A DNA stretch of 64,000 nucleotides from Bifidobacterium sp. ESL0728 (GCF_029392015.1 NZ_CP113925.1:1426001-1490000), one strand, 5' to 3'. Numbered from the stretch's first letter, positions 39,482 to 47,715 are shown. Numbers and translations: made by a program. The notes: generated by a model not told the origin, from the sequence alone.

Positions 39482-40363
39482 TTATTCCTTTCCGAAAAGC
39501 GTGCCGAGACCGTCATGCCGAACATCGATACCGACAATTCCGCAGGTAATGGTCAATTCCGAGAGCACATCGTTCAACGAACCCTTGGTGGTGTCGATGT
39601 TCAGCGATACGCCGTCGTCGGAAACAGCGACGACCTGCGGATGCATATCTTTGAAATCCTGCGGATCATCCAGCGGTCGCAGCAGACGAATGACGGTGAG
39701 CTCGTTGCCGGTTCCGGCAAATTGACGAGTGAGTTTGCCGTTTTCAAGGAACAGATAGCGTTTGCAGATGGCTTCGAGTTCCGCCAATTGATGGCTGGAA
39801 ATGAGAATCGCGGTATCACGGTCGGCGGCCCAACGCTTGAGTACACCGATGAGCTCGTGCACGCCATCAGGATCCAGTCCGATGAACGGCTCATCCAAAA
39901 TCATGAACTCCGGCTCATCGACCATGCACATCGCCAGCGCGAGCCGTTGTTTCATGCCGAATGAAAACCCACTTGGCTTCTTGTTCCGCTTGCCCCACAA
40001 ATCGACCAGTTCGAGAGTGGGTCGGATATTCGATTCATATTTGGGCTTGTTGTGCAATTTGAGATAGAAGGACAGATTGTCCTCCACACTCAGATATGGC
40101 AGGAATATGGCTCCTATCATGATGCCGAACGGTTCCAGAACGCGATCCCGACTGAACACATCCACACCGTTATAGCTCACCGTACCCGCCGAAGGCTTCT
40201 GGGCTTTCGCGATCATTTTCATCAGCGTCGTCTTGCCTGCCCCGTTTTTGCCGACAAGACCTACAATCTCACCTTTACCGACATCAAAACTGACATCATG
40301 CAACGAATCAAAATCATTGCCTTGATACCGTTTCGTCAGATGACTGACCGACAAACCCGTCAT
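39482..40363 (-). CDS. ABC transporter ATP-binding protein
   Basis: ATPase partner of the ABC-2 permease, 293 residues. Walker A is GLVGKNGAGKTTLMKMIAKAQ. The signature region is divergent, FSFGMKQRLALAMCMVDEPEFMILDEPFIGLDPDG, with FGMKQ in place of LSGGQ, as in lantibiotic or bacitracin exporters. The switch is LISSHQLAELEAICKRYLFLENGK. It is downstream of a promoter candidate and paired TGCACA dyads, and next to a two-component system that could control it. Confidence 0.9.
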   Translation of the reverse strand: MTGLSVSHLTKRYQGNDFDSLHDVSFDVGKGEIVGLVGKNGAGKTTLMKMIAKAQKPSAGTVSYNGVDVFSRDRVLEPFGIMIGAIFLPYLSVEDNLSFYLKLHNKPKYESNIRPTLELVDLWGKRNKKPSGFSFGMKQRLALAMCMVDEPEFMILDEPFIGLDPDGVHELIGVLKRWAADRDTAILISSHQLAELEAICKRYLFLENGKLTRQFAGTGNELTVIRLLRPLDDPQDFKDMHPQVVAVSDDGVSLNIDTTKGSLNDVLSELTITCGIVGIDVRHDGLGTLFGKE

Positions 40364-40415
40364 CGTCTTTCCTTTCCTTGCTCCCCGCCTTTTCGCGGGA
40401 ACTGGAATGACGATA

Positions 40416-40501
40416 TATCGCAGGAAAATTGTTTACAGACAAAATAACAAAACCCTGCACATTTGTGCAGTTCGGATAAAAAAGAATGCACAAATATGCA
40501 G
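40416..40501 (-). promoter_or_regulatory. Promoter and paired TGCACA dyads upstream of the ABC exporter
   Basis: On the minus strand TTGTCT and GATATA are spaced 17 bp apart. Upstream lie the perfect dyad CTGCACA-TT-TGTGCAG (40455-40470) and the related ATGCACAAATATGCAG (40486-40501), with centres 31 bp (three turns) apart. This is a plausible binding site for the neighbouring NarL-type regulator. Confidence 0.45.
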
Positions 40502-40547
40502 GATGAATGGGGGTAAAGCAAGCCGAAATAAACAGATACCAGAAATC

Positions 40548-41744
40548 TTATTGTTCTTCCAACGGTATCTCGATATGGATGAACCAGCCGTCGTCATCCG
40601 CACGCGAGCGCATCACTCCCCCGATATTCTCGATCGCACGCCGATGAGCTTTCAAACCCAAGCCATGCCGCACATGCGCGAGCGGAATGTCTTCGATATC
40701 CTTGCCGGAAATGGTGTTCGTCTCCGTCAATGAGATCTTTCCAGCGTCAACCGTTACCGATACGGCAAACGTGTCTTTACCAGGAACGGTATGCCGGATG
40801 ATATTGGCGTAAAGCTCACGGATGCAATCAGTGATGACGTTCAGCCTGTCTTCCGCTATGGAAATTCTTTGCCCAGCATGATTCACCAAAGATTGACCAT
40901 GGTAACCAAGCCTGTTCATTGATTGCTGTTCCTTGCCTACCAGATCACGTATGCGCTCTTCCACGTCAACGCAACGAGAACCATCATCGCTTTTTGCTTC
41001 GGTTCGCAAAGGAGAATCGGATTGATCTTCCAATTTGAGAACGTCAATGACGTCATGCATATTATTGAGAGCTGCCTGCGAGGCCTCATAGATAGAGCCC
41101 ATGGCTTTCTTCGGCTTTTCGGGAATCGCGTCGTCGTCCTTCCATTGCCATGATTGTATGGCGATAGCCGAGATTTCCTGCGTTATCGAATCGTGAATCT
41201 GCTTGGCAAGCCGCTGGTTTCCTTTGATTTCTTCCAGTTCTCGCTGCGCACGTTGCGCTTCGAACAGTTTCTCCTTCGTGGCTATCGTGTCTCTTCTGTT
41301 GGCGAGAACGATGCCGACAACGGCTACGGCAAGATAGAACATGCCTACCGCCAAACCACTGGTGACCGCGCCCTCATAACGCTCGTGGAAATTGAAAAGC
41401 ATATTGGAAACCGAAAGCAGACACACCGCTCCAATTGCGTACAACGGCACCGCATAATATGCCAACAGGCCAACCACTGGAAACATGACCATAGCGGATT
41501 GCGCAACCGGCAACCCCAAGGCTTCGATCACGGCATAAAACAGAATGTGAATAATACATGCTGGCACTGGGAAAAACGCGATGCCCGCGCTCAACAGGAA
41601 TTGGACCGTCAGCGAAGCCCACGACCACAAACCGTGGGGATGCCAAAAGGGCGCTTCCGCACAAATGACAAGACAACATATCGCGGCCCAGATGGAGAGG
41701 CTCCGCTTCAGAGAAGTCTTCATGCACTTCAGTATCTTCGACAT
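40548..41744 (-). CDS. Two-component sensor histidine kinase (NarL/HisKA_3 type)
   Basis: 398 residues: about five membrane helices in the first 150 residues without a large external sensor domain, then a short coiled coil (RDTIATKEKLFEAQRAQRELEEIKG), the dimerisation/phosphoacceptor segment LAKQIHDSITQEISAIA with the phosphorylated His, and an ATPase domain with CIRELYANIIRHTVPG (N box) and HVRHGLGLKAHRRAIENIGG (G box). Intramembrane-sensing kinases of this size often detect cell-envelope stress. It is divergent from the response regulator gene and upstream of the ABC exporter genes. Confidence 0.9.
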   Translation of the reverse strand: MSKILKCMKTSLKRSLSIWAAICCLVICAEAPFWHPHGLWSWASLTVQFLLSAGIAFFPVPACIIHILFYAVIEALGLPVAQSAMVMFPVVGLLAYYAVPLYAIGAVCLLSVSNMLFNFHERYEGAVTSGLAVGMFYLAVAVVGIVLANRRDTIATKEKLFEAQRAQRELEEIKGNQRLAKQIHDSITQEISAIAIQSWQWKDDDAIPEKPKKAMGSIYEASQAALNNMHDVIDVLKLEDQSDSPLRTEAKSDDGSRCVDVEERIRDLVGKEQQSMNRLGYHGQSLVNHAGQRISIAEDRLNVITDCIRELYANIIRHTVPGKDTFAVSVTVDAGKISLTETNTISGKDIEDIPLAHVRHGLGLKAHRRAIENIGGVMRSRADDDGWFIHIEIPLEEQ

Positions 41745-41771
41745 GCGCCCCCTCCAAAACCTGTCTGGTAC

Positions 41772-41790
41772 GCAACAACGATTCTGTTGC
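41772..41790. promoter_or_regulatory. GCAACA-N7-TGTTGC dyad before the histidine kinase gene
   Basis: A perfect 6-bp inverted repeat with a 7-bp spacer, 27 bp upstream of the kinase ATG in the divergent region. Possible regulator site; no independent support. Confidence 0.3.
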
Positions 41791-41916
41791 CTCCTTTCGG
41801 ATTCTATAACATCGCCGTAACTCGTTTGTCTGAATCCCCTAACTTGCCGTACAGCAAACGGCGCGTCGCTGCAAACTGTAAAATGATTACGTCAGCAAGC
41901 GCAAGGTAGGAACGGC

Positions 41917-42582
41917 ATGAATCGCACGTTGGAAACAGGGGTTTTGGACAACGATCAGCTTTCGCTGGACCGAATCACGTCGGTGTTGCCCAGACTGCTG
42001 CCGGGTCTTGTCATCGCTTGGAGCACCACCAGTGCCGATGAAGCCATTCGCCGTTGCCTTGATGAGCAATGGCGTCCCCGGCTTTTCATCACCGATGTCG
42101 AACTCGACGGTACTACCGGCATGGAGGTCTGCCGCCATATCCGTCACGAAGGTTGCGCGATACCTATTCTGGCGATGAGTTCGTTCAGCCCGAAGAAGTA
42201 TGCCAAACAGCTCTCAGAGGCGGGCGCACAAGGGTTCATGGTCAAAGGAAACATGCAACAGATGGCCATGGCTCTCAGTAATGTCGCCGCCGGAGACACA
42301 TTTTCGCCGGAACCGGACATATCGTTTCTTCGTCCCGAAGACGCCTGCCGAACCGTAACGGATTCCTCTGGAGAGAACGATATCTTCGATTCCCTGAGCG
42401 ACCTAGAGATACAGATCCTTCAGCAGACCTCGGAAGGATTCACCAATGAGGAAATCGCCGAGTCACTCAATGTCACCCCAGCCACGATACGCTCCCATAC
42501 ACGCACCATTCGCAACAAACTTGGCGCCAAAACCCTAAGCCACGCCGTAGCCCTCTGGCTGACGCACAATATTGCCGGTTGA
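41917..42582 (+). CDS. LuxR/NarL family response regulator
   Basis: 221 residues. The receiver domain has the phosphoacceptor Asp in LFITDVELDGTTGMEV and the switch Ser/Lys in AMSSFSPKKYAKQLSEAGAQGFMVKGN. After a linker, the LuxR-type helix-turn-helix is LSDLEIQILQQTSEGFTNEEIAESLNVTPATIRSHTRTIRNKLG (residues about 155-200). It is divergent from its likely partner kinase. The most probable targets are the adjacent ABC exporter genes. Confidence 0.9.
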   Translation: MNRTLETGVLDNDQLSLDRITSVLPRLLPGLVIAWSTTSADEAIRRCLDEQWRPRLFITDVELDGTTGMEVCRHIRHEGCAIPILAMSSFSPKKYAKQLSEAGAQGFMVKGNMQQMAMALSNVAAGDTFSPEPDISFLRPEDACRTVTDSSGENDIFDSLSDLEIQILQQTSEGFTNEEIAESLNVTPATIRSHTRTIRNKLGAKTLSHAVALWLTHNIAG

Positions 42583-42608
42583 AAACGAAAACAATTATTC
42601 AATTCATG

Positions 42609-42711
42609 TATACTCAAAGCTGTAGCCCACCCCGCTGGGGAAAGGGAAGTGAAAGCCGGAGTGCCTGTGTCTCTCATAGGAGCCGGCTTTCGCGTTACTT
42701 ACTGGCTATAA
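42609..42711 (+). ncRNA. Small structured transcription unit, copy 1
   Basis: TATACT (42609-42614) is followed after 7 bases by a block shared with copy 2. A hairpin CCCC-GCT-GGGG (42630-42640) is followed by AAAGGGAAGTG and a longer stem pairing GTGAAAGCCGG with CCGGCTTTCGC. The same architecture occurs at 44062-44173. The first hairpin differs in sequence between copies but keeps its pairing, which is evidence for a functional RNA structure. The -35 element is weak here. Confidence 0.5.
42649..42711 (+). CDS. Candidate small hydrophobic peptide, copy 1 (20 residues)
   Basis: A GTG-initiated frame reads MKAGVPVSLIGAGFRVTYWL and stops at TAA. GGGG and AAAGGG upstream could serve as a ribosome binding site, but lie in or beside a hairpin, and the GTG itself is in the second stem. 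The first 18 residues differ at only one position from copy 2. The short size, central apolar stretch and strongly folded mRNA resemble type I toxin or leader peptides, but no homologue is recognised. Translation is unproven. Confidence 0.35.
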   Translation: MKAGVPVSLIGAGFRVTYWL

Positions 42712-42726
42712 AAAATCCAACAAATT

Positions 42727-43149
42727 CTATTTGCTCGTATCGAACAATGCTTTTAGCTCGGTAGTTCCTGTCTGGGTGCAACTGAGTTTGTGGTCGCCGC
42801 TTTGCCCGACCTTTGCCTGAGCGAAGGCGAAAAGATTCTTGCCCTTGGAATCTGGGTAGTTGAGATCTTCAGTACTTGCCTTCATGGGATTGCCGTCGAC
42901 AGTGCAGCCTTCGGCCTTCATGCTTTTCAAATCATCACGATAGGTAAGAACATAAAGCGTACCGCCTTTGGAAGCAGTGATAGTGGTTGCACTTCCGTCG
43001 GAGTTGACATTATACTTTTCCATTTTCGAGAATCTGTCTGCCACCTCGCTCACGCTCGGCTCTGTACTCTTGGCTCCACACCCCGCAAGACTACCGACGC
43101 AAAGCAGCGCCGCCACTGCACCGATAATTCCCCTTATATTCTTTCCCAT
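42727..43149 (-). CDS. Small lipoprotein, module copy 1
   Basis: 140 residues with a signal peptide MGKNIRGIIGAVAALLCVG and lipobox SLAGCG, so it is exported and lipid-anchored. The mature part contains no domain I recognise; it has two Cys residues that could pair (EGCTVDG and LSCTQTG). It starts at ATG 43149; AAGAAGGG lies 11 bases upstream. The sequence before the start is shared with the lipoprotein gene at 44193. It converges on the small plus-strand unit, whose 3' end is 15 bp away. Confidence 0.75.
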   Translation of the reverse strand: MGKNIRGIIGAVAALLCVGSLAGCGAKSTEPSVSEVADRFSKMEKYNVNSDGSATTITASKGGTLYVLTYRDDLKSMKAEGCTVDGNPMKASTEDLNYPDSKGKNLFAFAQAKVGQSGDHKLSCTQTGTTELKALFDTSK

Positions 43150-43449
43150 TGCCTGTACCCTTCTTTGGACACATCGTTTTAGATGTTTTATTTTTTCTTA
43201 TGCGTCACAATATCAGCCCCCCTACTCACGTTTTCCCATTATGACTTTAGATATATTCTGAAAAGTATTTCGCTTCTGTCTTAAGTCATTACTTTTATCA
43301 TTATGTATTATCAAGAATCTTGAATTTCTACAGTTCTTTAGTTTCCTTTGGATAAATCACCATCATTAGGCTATTTTAAAAATAAGAAGCAATCTGCGGA
43401 TTTATATTTTAAACATGCCACGAATAATAGGCAAAGACGGAGCAATCTA
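43150..43449. other. AT-rich intergenic stretch with a lipoprotein leader block
   Basis: The first 85 bp carry two blocks also found upstream of the lipoprotein gene at 44193: GTACCCTTC-TTGGACACAT (43154-43173) and ATCAGCCC-CCCCTACTCA (43212-43228). Beyond these the sequence is AT-rich and I see nothing else, apart from an in-frame but weakly supported extension of the next gene from TTG 43348. Confidence 0.5.
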
Positions 43450-44016
43450 TTGGAACTAAAAGCATGGGGAGACGAAAGCATACTCACTCATGCCGTTCCA
43501 CGACCTCGTTACATGCTCGGAGTTTGTCTTTGCGATTTTGAAGAAGAAACGACACGAGCCAAACTACAAGAAATCAAACCGTTACACTCTTCAAAGCTAC
43601 ATTGGCGTGAAATGACGAAAATCCAGCACCAAGCTTCCATACAAGCCTTAACGGATTTCCCATTCCAATACGTTGTCGTAACAACATCAATGGGTGACCT
43701 ATCTCGTGCTGAACGAGCACGGGGAAAATGTTTTGAGACATTGCTACCACTTTTGGAATTCCACTATCATATCAACTCACTGATTATGGAATCGAGAGAA
43801 AAACATCAGAACGCTCACGACAAACTGATTATCAGCGGTTTGCATTCTCGTCAATTTATCAATCAGCTTCGTGTAACTTTCAAACCTGGAGCTGAGGATG
43901 CAAGATTATGGCTCCCAGACCAAATGTTGGGATTACTGAATGAAATTAAGCTAGAATCAACTTCATTTACAGAACCGATGAAAATAGACATAATAGACAC
44001 AGAATTATGCGTTTAA
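43450..44016 (+). CDS. DUF3800-like protein, possible RNase H-fold hydrolase
   Basis: 188 residues. The N-terminal AWGDES followed by a small hydrophobic stretch (RYMLGVCLCDF), then SSKLHWREM, QALTDFPFQYVVVTT and the acidic Asp near the C-terminus (AEDARLWLPDQMLGLLNEI), resembles the DUF3800 family, which has an RNase H-like fold; the match is by eye and tentative. TTG 43450 is preferred because GGAG at 43439-43442 is 7 bases upstream and this puts the DES motif close to the N-terminus; a TTG at 43348 would add 34 residues. Low GC relative to the surrounding genes suggests acquisition by transfer. Confidence 0.5.
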   Translation: MELKAWGDESILTHAVPRPRYMLGVCLCDFEEETTRAKLQEIKPLHSSKLHWREMTKIQHQASIQALTDFPFQYVVVTTSMGDLSRAERARGKCFETLLPLLEFHYHINSLIMESREKHQNAHDKLIISGLHSRQFINQLRVTFKPGAEDARLWLPDQMLGLLNEIKLESTSFTEPMKIDIIDTELCV

Positions 44017-44026
44017 CATACAAAAT

Positions 44027-44055
44027 TTGAAATTTCTGCTCCCACAAGGTATCTT
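44027..44055 (+). promoter_or_regulatory. Promoter of small transcription unit, copy 2
   Basis: TTGAAA (44027-44032) and TATCTT (44050-44055) are spaced exactly 17 bp apart. Transcription would start near 44063, the first base of the block conserved with copy 1. Confidence 0.65.
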
Positions 44056-44061
44056 AGACAC

Positions 44062-44173
44062 TAAGCCCACCTCCAAGGAGGAAAGGGAAGTGAAAGTCGG
44101 AGTGCCTGTGTCTCTCATAGGGGCCGGCTTTCGCGTTACTTACACGAACCTGTGTAGGTGCGTTACCCAGTAG
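44062..44173 (+). ncRNA. Small structured transcription unit, copy 2
   Basis: Starts with AAGCCCACC, then hairpin CCTCC-AA-GGAGG (44070-44081), AAAGGGAAGTG, and the stem GTGAAAGTCGG with CCGGCTTTCGC, with a small CCTGTG-TCTCT-CATAGG hairpin inside. Compared with copy 1, the first hairpin has compensatory changes, and the one change in the second stem gives a G-U wobble. The hairpin places the perfect Shine-Dalgarno GGAGG in a stem. Confidence 0.55.
44090..44173 (+). CDS. Candidate small hydrophobic peptide, copy 2 (27 residues)
   Basis: A GTG-initiated frame begins MKVGVPVSLIGAGFRVTY and then continues for nine residues (Thr, Asn, Leu, Cys, Arg, Cys, Val, Thr, Gln) unlike copy 1. AGGAGG at 44076-44081 (partly within the hairpin) precedes the GTG by 8 bases. 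Over the shared 54 coding bases there are two differences: one Ala/Val and one silent. Function and translation are unproven. Confidence 0.38.
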   Translation: MKVGVPVSLIGAGFRVTYTNLCRCVTQ

Positions 44174-44192
44174 CAGTGAAAGAAAAGCAGAA

Positions 44193-44666
44193 TCAGTCGT
44201 CTTTGATGAATCCGCCTTCGCTGACCGATTTGCAGGTCTGATAGTCGATTTTCCACTGACCATCTTCCTGTACAAAACCTAGATCCATCACCGCATCACT
44301 GGTCAGGACCGCTGAAGAATCCGAATCTCCTTTCAGCACCTTGCCCTTATCGATGCCTTGAGTGATGTGCTGAAGGTTCTTATGCCAATTTTTATCAAGC
44401 CTCAGCGAGCCAGTTAAATCATATTTCTTGGCTAACGATGCGTCATCCGAGCAACGCTGGCTTGCATAACTCATAATTGATTTTGAATCGCCCTGATACA
44501 TTTCTTTGAAAAAGTTTTTGGCCGTATCCTTGACCTTAGATGCTTCCGAGGAAGCAACACTTTCATTACCATGCGGTAGAGAGCCATCATTCCCACATGC
44601 GCTTACTACCACTGGCAGGATAAGGCAAGCTACTAAGGCAGCAACACCTCGCATGTTCTTCCGCAT
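44193..44666 (-). CDS. Small lipoprotein, module copy 2
   Basis: 157 residues. The signal peptide MRKNMRGVAALVACLILPVV ends in the lipobox VSACGND. The mature part looks like a small NTF2/DUF4878-like fold: VKDTAKNFFKEMYQGDSKSIMSYAS, then MDLGFVQEDGQWKIDYQTC near the end. This family assignment is tentative. The start is ATG 44666 with AAGGAAGGG upstream; the in-frame extension to 44837 runs through repeats. Its leader and its position opposite the small plus-strand unit mirror the lipoprotein gene at 42727. Confidence 0.7.
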   Translation of the reverse strand: MRKNMRGVAALVACLILPVVVSACGNDGSLPHGNESVASSEASKVKDTAKNFFKEMYQGDSKSIMSYASQRCSDDASLAKKYDLTGSLRLDKNWHKNLQHITQGIDKGKVLKGDSDSSAVLTSDAVMDLGFVQEDGQWKIDYQTCKSVSEGGFIKDD

Positions 44667-44766
44667 TATTCGTACCCTTCCTTGGACACATACACAGTAA
44701 TGATTATTTCGTGCTAGTTGCCAGATTATCAGCCTTCCCCTACTCATATTCTTCAGAACTGCGACC

Positions 44767-44897
44767 AAAAGCACGTTTTTAAGCCCTATTTCGTGCTTTT
44801 TTCGCAGTATCACGCGAAACCAGTGAAAAAGCACCAAAATGGAGCCGAAATGGTGCTTTTCTCACTGATGAGCGGTTTTACTGAGGAGAAAAGCACC
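44767..44897. repeat. Alternating AAAAGCAC/GTGCTTTT repeat array
   Basis: Five copies in alternating orientation: AAAAGCAC (44767-44774), GTGCTTTT (44793-44800), AAAAGCACC (44827-44835), GGTGCTTTT (44852-44860) and AAAAGCACC (44889-44897). Neighbouring copies can pair in mutually exclusive hairpins; CAGTGAAAAAGCACC with GGTGCTTTTCTCACTG is the longest. On the minus strand two of the hairpins run into T-rich sequence. It occupies the gap between clpC and the lipoprotein gene. Confidence 0.6.
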
Positions 44898-44914
44898 TTT
44901 TGACGTTTGAATAC

Positions 44915-44953
44915 GCGAAGGCCCGGCTTCTTGAACGAGAAGCCAGGCCTTCG
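44915..44953 (-). terminator. Large hairpin after clpC, probable terminator
   Basis: CGAAGGCCCGGCTTCT (44915-44930) pairs, with one mismatch, with AGAAGCCAGGCCTTCG (44938-44953). It is 39 bp after the clpC stop on the minus strand. It lacks a T run, so it may stabilise rather than terminate the transcript. Confidence 0.55.
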
Positions 44954-44991
44954 TACAGTGGCGCGTTGCATTAGCGCTTACCTAAACAACA

Positions 44992-47715
44992 TCACTCGTT
45001 CGGAGTGGATGGAGTATCCGTGCCTTGTGTATCGGAACTGGAGTCAGCCGAGAAATCATCCGAAGAACTTGACGACGTGACCGGAGACGGGTCAGATGTT
45101 GGCGTTGAGGACTGAGCAGCTGGCGAATCACCTGAATCAGTAGATGCGGCGGTAGCGGTATCAGCAGACGCACCAACACCTACCAGCTCGGGCTGTTTGC
45201 CGTCAGCGTCAGCCTCAGCCGGCTTGGCATTCGGATCCTCGAAGGGCACACCCTTGAAGGTGAACTCGCCCAGGATACCTTCGCCTTCGGCGTCGACTTC
45301 GACCTTTTCGCCGTTCTTGAGGTCACCCATCAGAATCTTCTCGGAGACGGCGTCCTCGATATCGCGCGTGATGACACGACGCAGCGGACGGGCGCCAAGC
45401 AGCGGGTCGAAGCCCTTCTGCGCGAGCAGATCCTTGGCGGCATCCGTCAGTTCGATCGTCATGTGACGCTCGAAGAGACGATCGTTCAACTGGTTCAGGT
45501 CCAGATCGACGATCTGACGCACCTGCGGCTCGGTCAACTGGCGGAAGACAATGATGTCGTCCAAGCGGTTGAGGAACTCGGGACGGAACTGCTGCTTGAG
45601 CTCGCTGGTCACCTGGCTCTTCATTCGCTCGTAGCTCGACTCCTGGTCGTTGCCGGAGCTGAAGCCGGTGTTCGCGGCCTTGACGATGTCCTTGGTGCCG
45701 AGGTTCGTGGTCAGAATGATGATGGTGTTCTTGAAGTCCACCTTGCGACCCTGACCGTCGGTCAGATGGCCATCGTCCAGCACCTGCAACAGCGTGTTGA
45801 AGATGTCGGGATGAGCCTTCTCAATCTCATCAAAGAGTACGACGGAGAACGGCTTGCGGCGCACCTTTTCGGTGAGCTCGCCGCCCTCTTCGTAGCCGAC
45901 GTACCCCGGAGGCGCACCAAAGAGGCGCGATGCGGCGTACTTCTCGGAGAACTCGGACATGTCGACGCGAATGAGCGCGTCCTCATCGTCGAAGAGGAAC
46001 TGCGCCAACGCCTTGGCCAGTTCGGTCTTGCCAACGCCGGTTGGGCCTGCGAAGATGAACGAGCCTGCGGGACGCTTCGGATCCTTCAAACCGACACGCG
46101 TACGACGAATCGAACGGGCCAGTGCGGAAACCGCCTCGTCCTGACCGATGATGCGCTTGTGCAGCTCGGACTCCATATTGAGAAGCTTCTTGGATTCGGC
46201 CTGCGTGAGTTTGAAGACCGGAATGCCGGTGGTCGAGGAAACGACCTCGGCTATCACTTCTTCGTCCACGACCATCTTGACATCGCTGCCGCCCTCGCGC
46301 CAGGTCTTTTCCTTTTCCTTGCGCTCGGCCTGCAACTTGTCTTCCTGATCGCGCAGTTCCGCGGCCTTCTCGAAGTCCTGGCCCTTGATGGCCTTGTCCT
46401 TCTCGTCGGAGATCTTGGCGATCTTGCCGTCAAGTTCCTTCAGCTCTGGCGGCGCGGTGAGACGCTTGATACGCAGGCGCGCACCTGCCTCGTCGATAAG
46501 GTCGATGGCCTTGTCGGGCAGATTACGGTCCTGGATGTAACGGGACGAAAGTTCGGCAGCGGCCTGGAGCGCACCGTCGGTGATGGTCACCTTGTGGTGG
46601 TTCTCGTAACGGCTGCGCAAGCCCTTCAAAATCTCAATGGTGTCTGCGATGGAGGGCTCGTCAACCTGAATGGGCTGGAAACGACGTTCGAGCGCCGCAT
46701 CCTTCTCGATGTACTTACGATATTCATCGGTGGTCGTGGCACCAATGGTCTGAAGCTCGCCACGGGCCAGCATCGGCTTCAAAATGTCGGAAGCACCCAA
46801 TGCACCGTCAGCCGAACCTGCACCGACGATGGTATGAATCTCGTCGATGAAGAGCACGATGTCGCCACGGGTCTTGATTTCCTTCAGAACCTTCTTCAAG
46901 CGTTCCTCGAAATCGCCGCGGTAACGTGAACCTGCCACCATAGAGGCCAAATCAAGAGAATAGACCTGCTTACCCTTTAAGGTCTCCGGCACATCGCCGG
47001 CATGAATCTTTTGAGCCAAGCCTTCGACCACGGCTGTCTTGCCTACACCGGGTTCGCCGATCAAAACCGGGTTGTTCTTGGTGCGCCGGGAGAGCACGAC
47101 CATGACGCGCTCGATTTCCTTGGCACGCCCGATAACCGGATCCAGCTTGCCTTCTGCGGCTTCCGCGGTAAGGTTGCGGCCGAACTGGTCGAGAATGGCG
47201 GAACCGGTCTGACGACCCTTGTTCTCCACGCTGCCTGCATTGGCCAGGTCACCCTTGCCTTCGCCTTCGGCACCACCGGAGTTGCCACGGATGAGGTCGA
47301 TGGTGGAGCTGCGGAGCTCACCCAGGTCGACATCCATCTTGATGAGCACCTGAGTGCCCACACCTTCACCCTCACGGATGAGGCCGAGCAGGATATGCTC
47401 GGTACCGATATAGCTATGCCCCAATTGAAGCGCCTCGCGCAGGCTCAATTCCAAGACCTGCTTGGCATGCGGAGTGAACGGAATATGACCATTCGGCGCG
47501 GCATTGCCCTTGCCGATCATTTCCTCCACTTGCTTGCGGGTATCTTCCAAAGTAACGCCCTTGGCAGCTAACGCCTTGGCCGCGATGCCTTCGCCTTCAC
47601 GAATCAGGCCGAGCAGCAGATGTTCGGTGCCGATATAGTTGTGCTGGAGGGCTTTGGCTTCTTCCTGCGCCAGCACGATCACACGTCTGGCACGGTCAGT
47701 AAACCGTTCGAACAT
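44992..47715 (-). CDS. clpC: ClpC-type AAA+ chaperone of the Clp protease
   Basis: Unfolds proteins for degradation by ClpP. The Clp N domain ([23 protein letters not shown], two repeats to about residue 145) is followed by AAA1 with [16 protein letters not shown], a UVR-containing middle domain ([18 protein letters not shown]), AAA2 with [19 protein letters not shown], and the C-terminal D2-small domain ending [17 protein letters not shown]. From about residue 835 to 907 there is an extra Ser/Thr/Asp/Pro-rich disordered tail. ATG 47715 has GGAAGGA upstream. A dyad, TTGCG-N7-CGCAA, lies 76 bp upstream. Confidence 0.96.
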   Translation of the reverse strand: MFERFTDRARRVIVLAQEEAKALQHNYIGTEHLLLGLIREGEGIAAKALAAKGVTLEDTRKQVEEMIGKGNAAPNGHIPFTPHAKQVLELSLREALQLGHSYIGTEHILLGLIREGEGVGTQVLIKMDVDLGELRSSTIDLIRGNSGGAEGEGKGDLANAGSVENKGRQTGSAILDQFGRNLTAEAAEGKLDPVIGRAKEIERVMVVLSRRTKNNPVLIGEPGVGKTAVVEGLAQKIHAGDVPETLKGKQVYSLDLASMVAGSRYRGDFEERLKKVLKEIKTRGDIVLFIDEIHTIVGAGSADGALGASDILKPMLARGELQTIGATTTDEYRKYIEKDAALERRFQPIQVDEPSIADTIEILKGLRSRYENHHKVTITDGALQAAAELSSRYIQDRNLPDKAIDLIDEAGARLRIKRLTAPPELKELDGKIAKISDEKDKAIKGQDFEKAAELRDQEDKLQAERKEKEKTWREGGSDVKMVVDEEVIAEVVSSTTGIPVFKLTQAESKKLLNMESELHKRIIGQDEAVSALARSIRRTRVGLKDPKRPAGSFIFAGPTGVGKTELAKALAQFLFDDEDALIRVDMSEFSEKYAASRLFGAPPGYVGYEEGGELTEKVRRKPFSVVLFDEIEKAHPDIFNTLLQVLDDGHLTDGQGRKVDFKNTIIILTTNLGTKDIVKAANTGFSSGNDQESSYERMKSQVTSELKQQFRPEFLNRLDDIIVFRQLTEPQVRQIVDLDLNQLNDRLFERHMTIELTDAAKDLLAQKGFDPLLGARPLRRVITRDIEDAVSEKILMGDLKNGEKVEVDAEGEGILGEFTFKGVPFEDPNAKPAEADADGKQPELVGVGASADTATAASTDSGDSPAAQSSTPTSDPSPVTSSSSSDDFSADSSSDTQGTDTPSTPNE

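Noticed and set aside
42621..42711. Small structured unit read as a known riboswitch (cobalamin, ZTP, FMN)
   Set aside because: The conserved cores of those classes are absent, and there is no downstream gene on the same strand.
45463..46929. Long plus-strand open frame of 488 codons
   Set aside because: It is antisense to clpC, whose two AAA+ domains are unmistakable; such shadow frames are expected in GC-rich genes.
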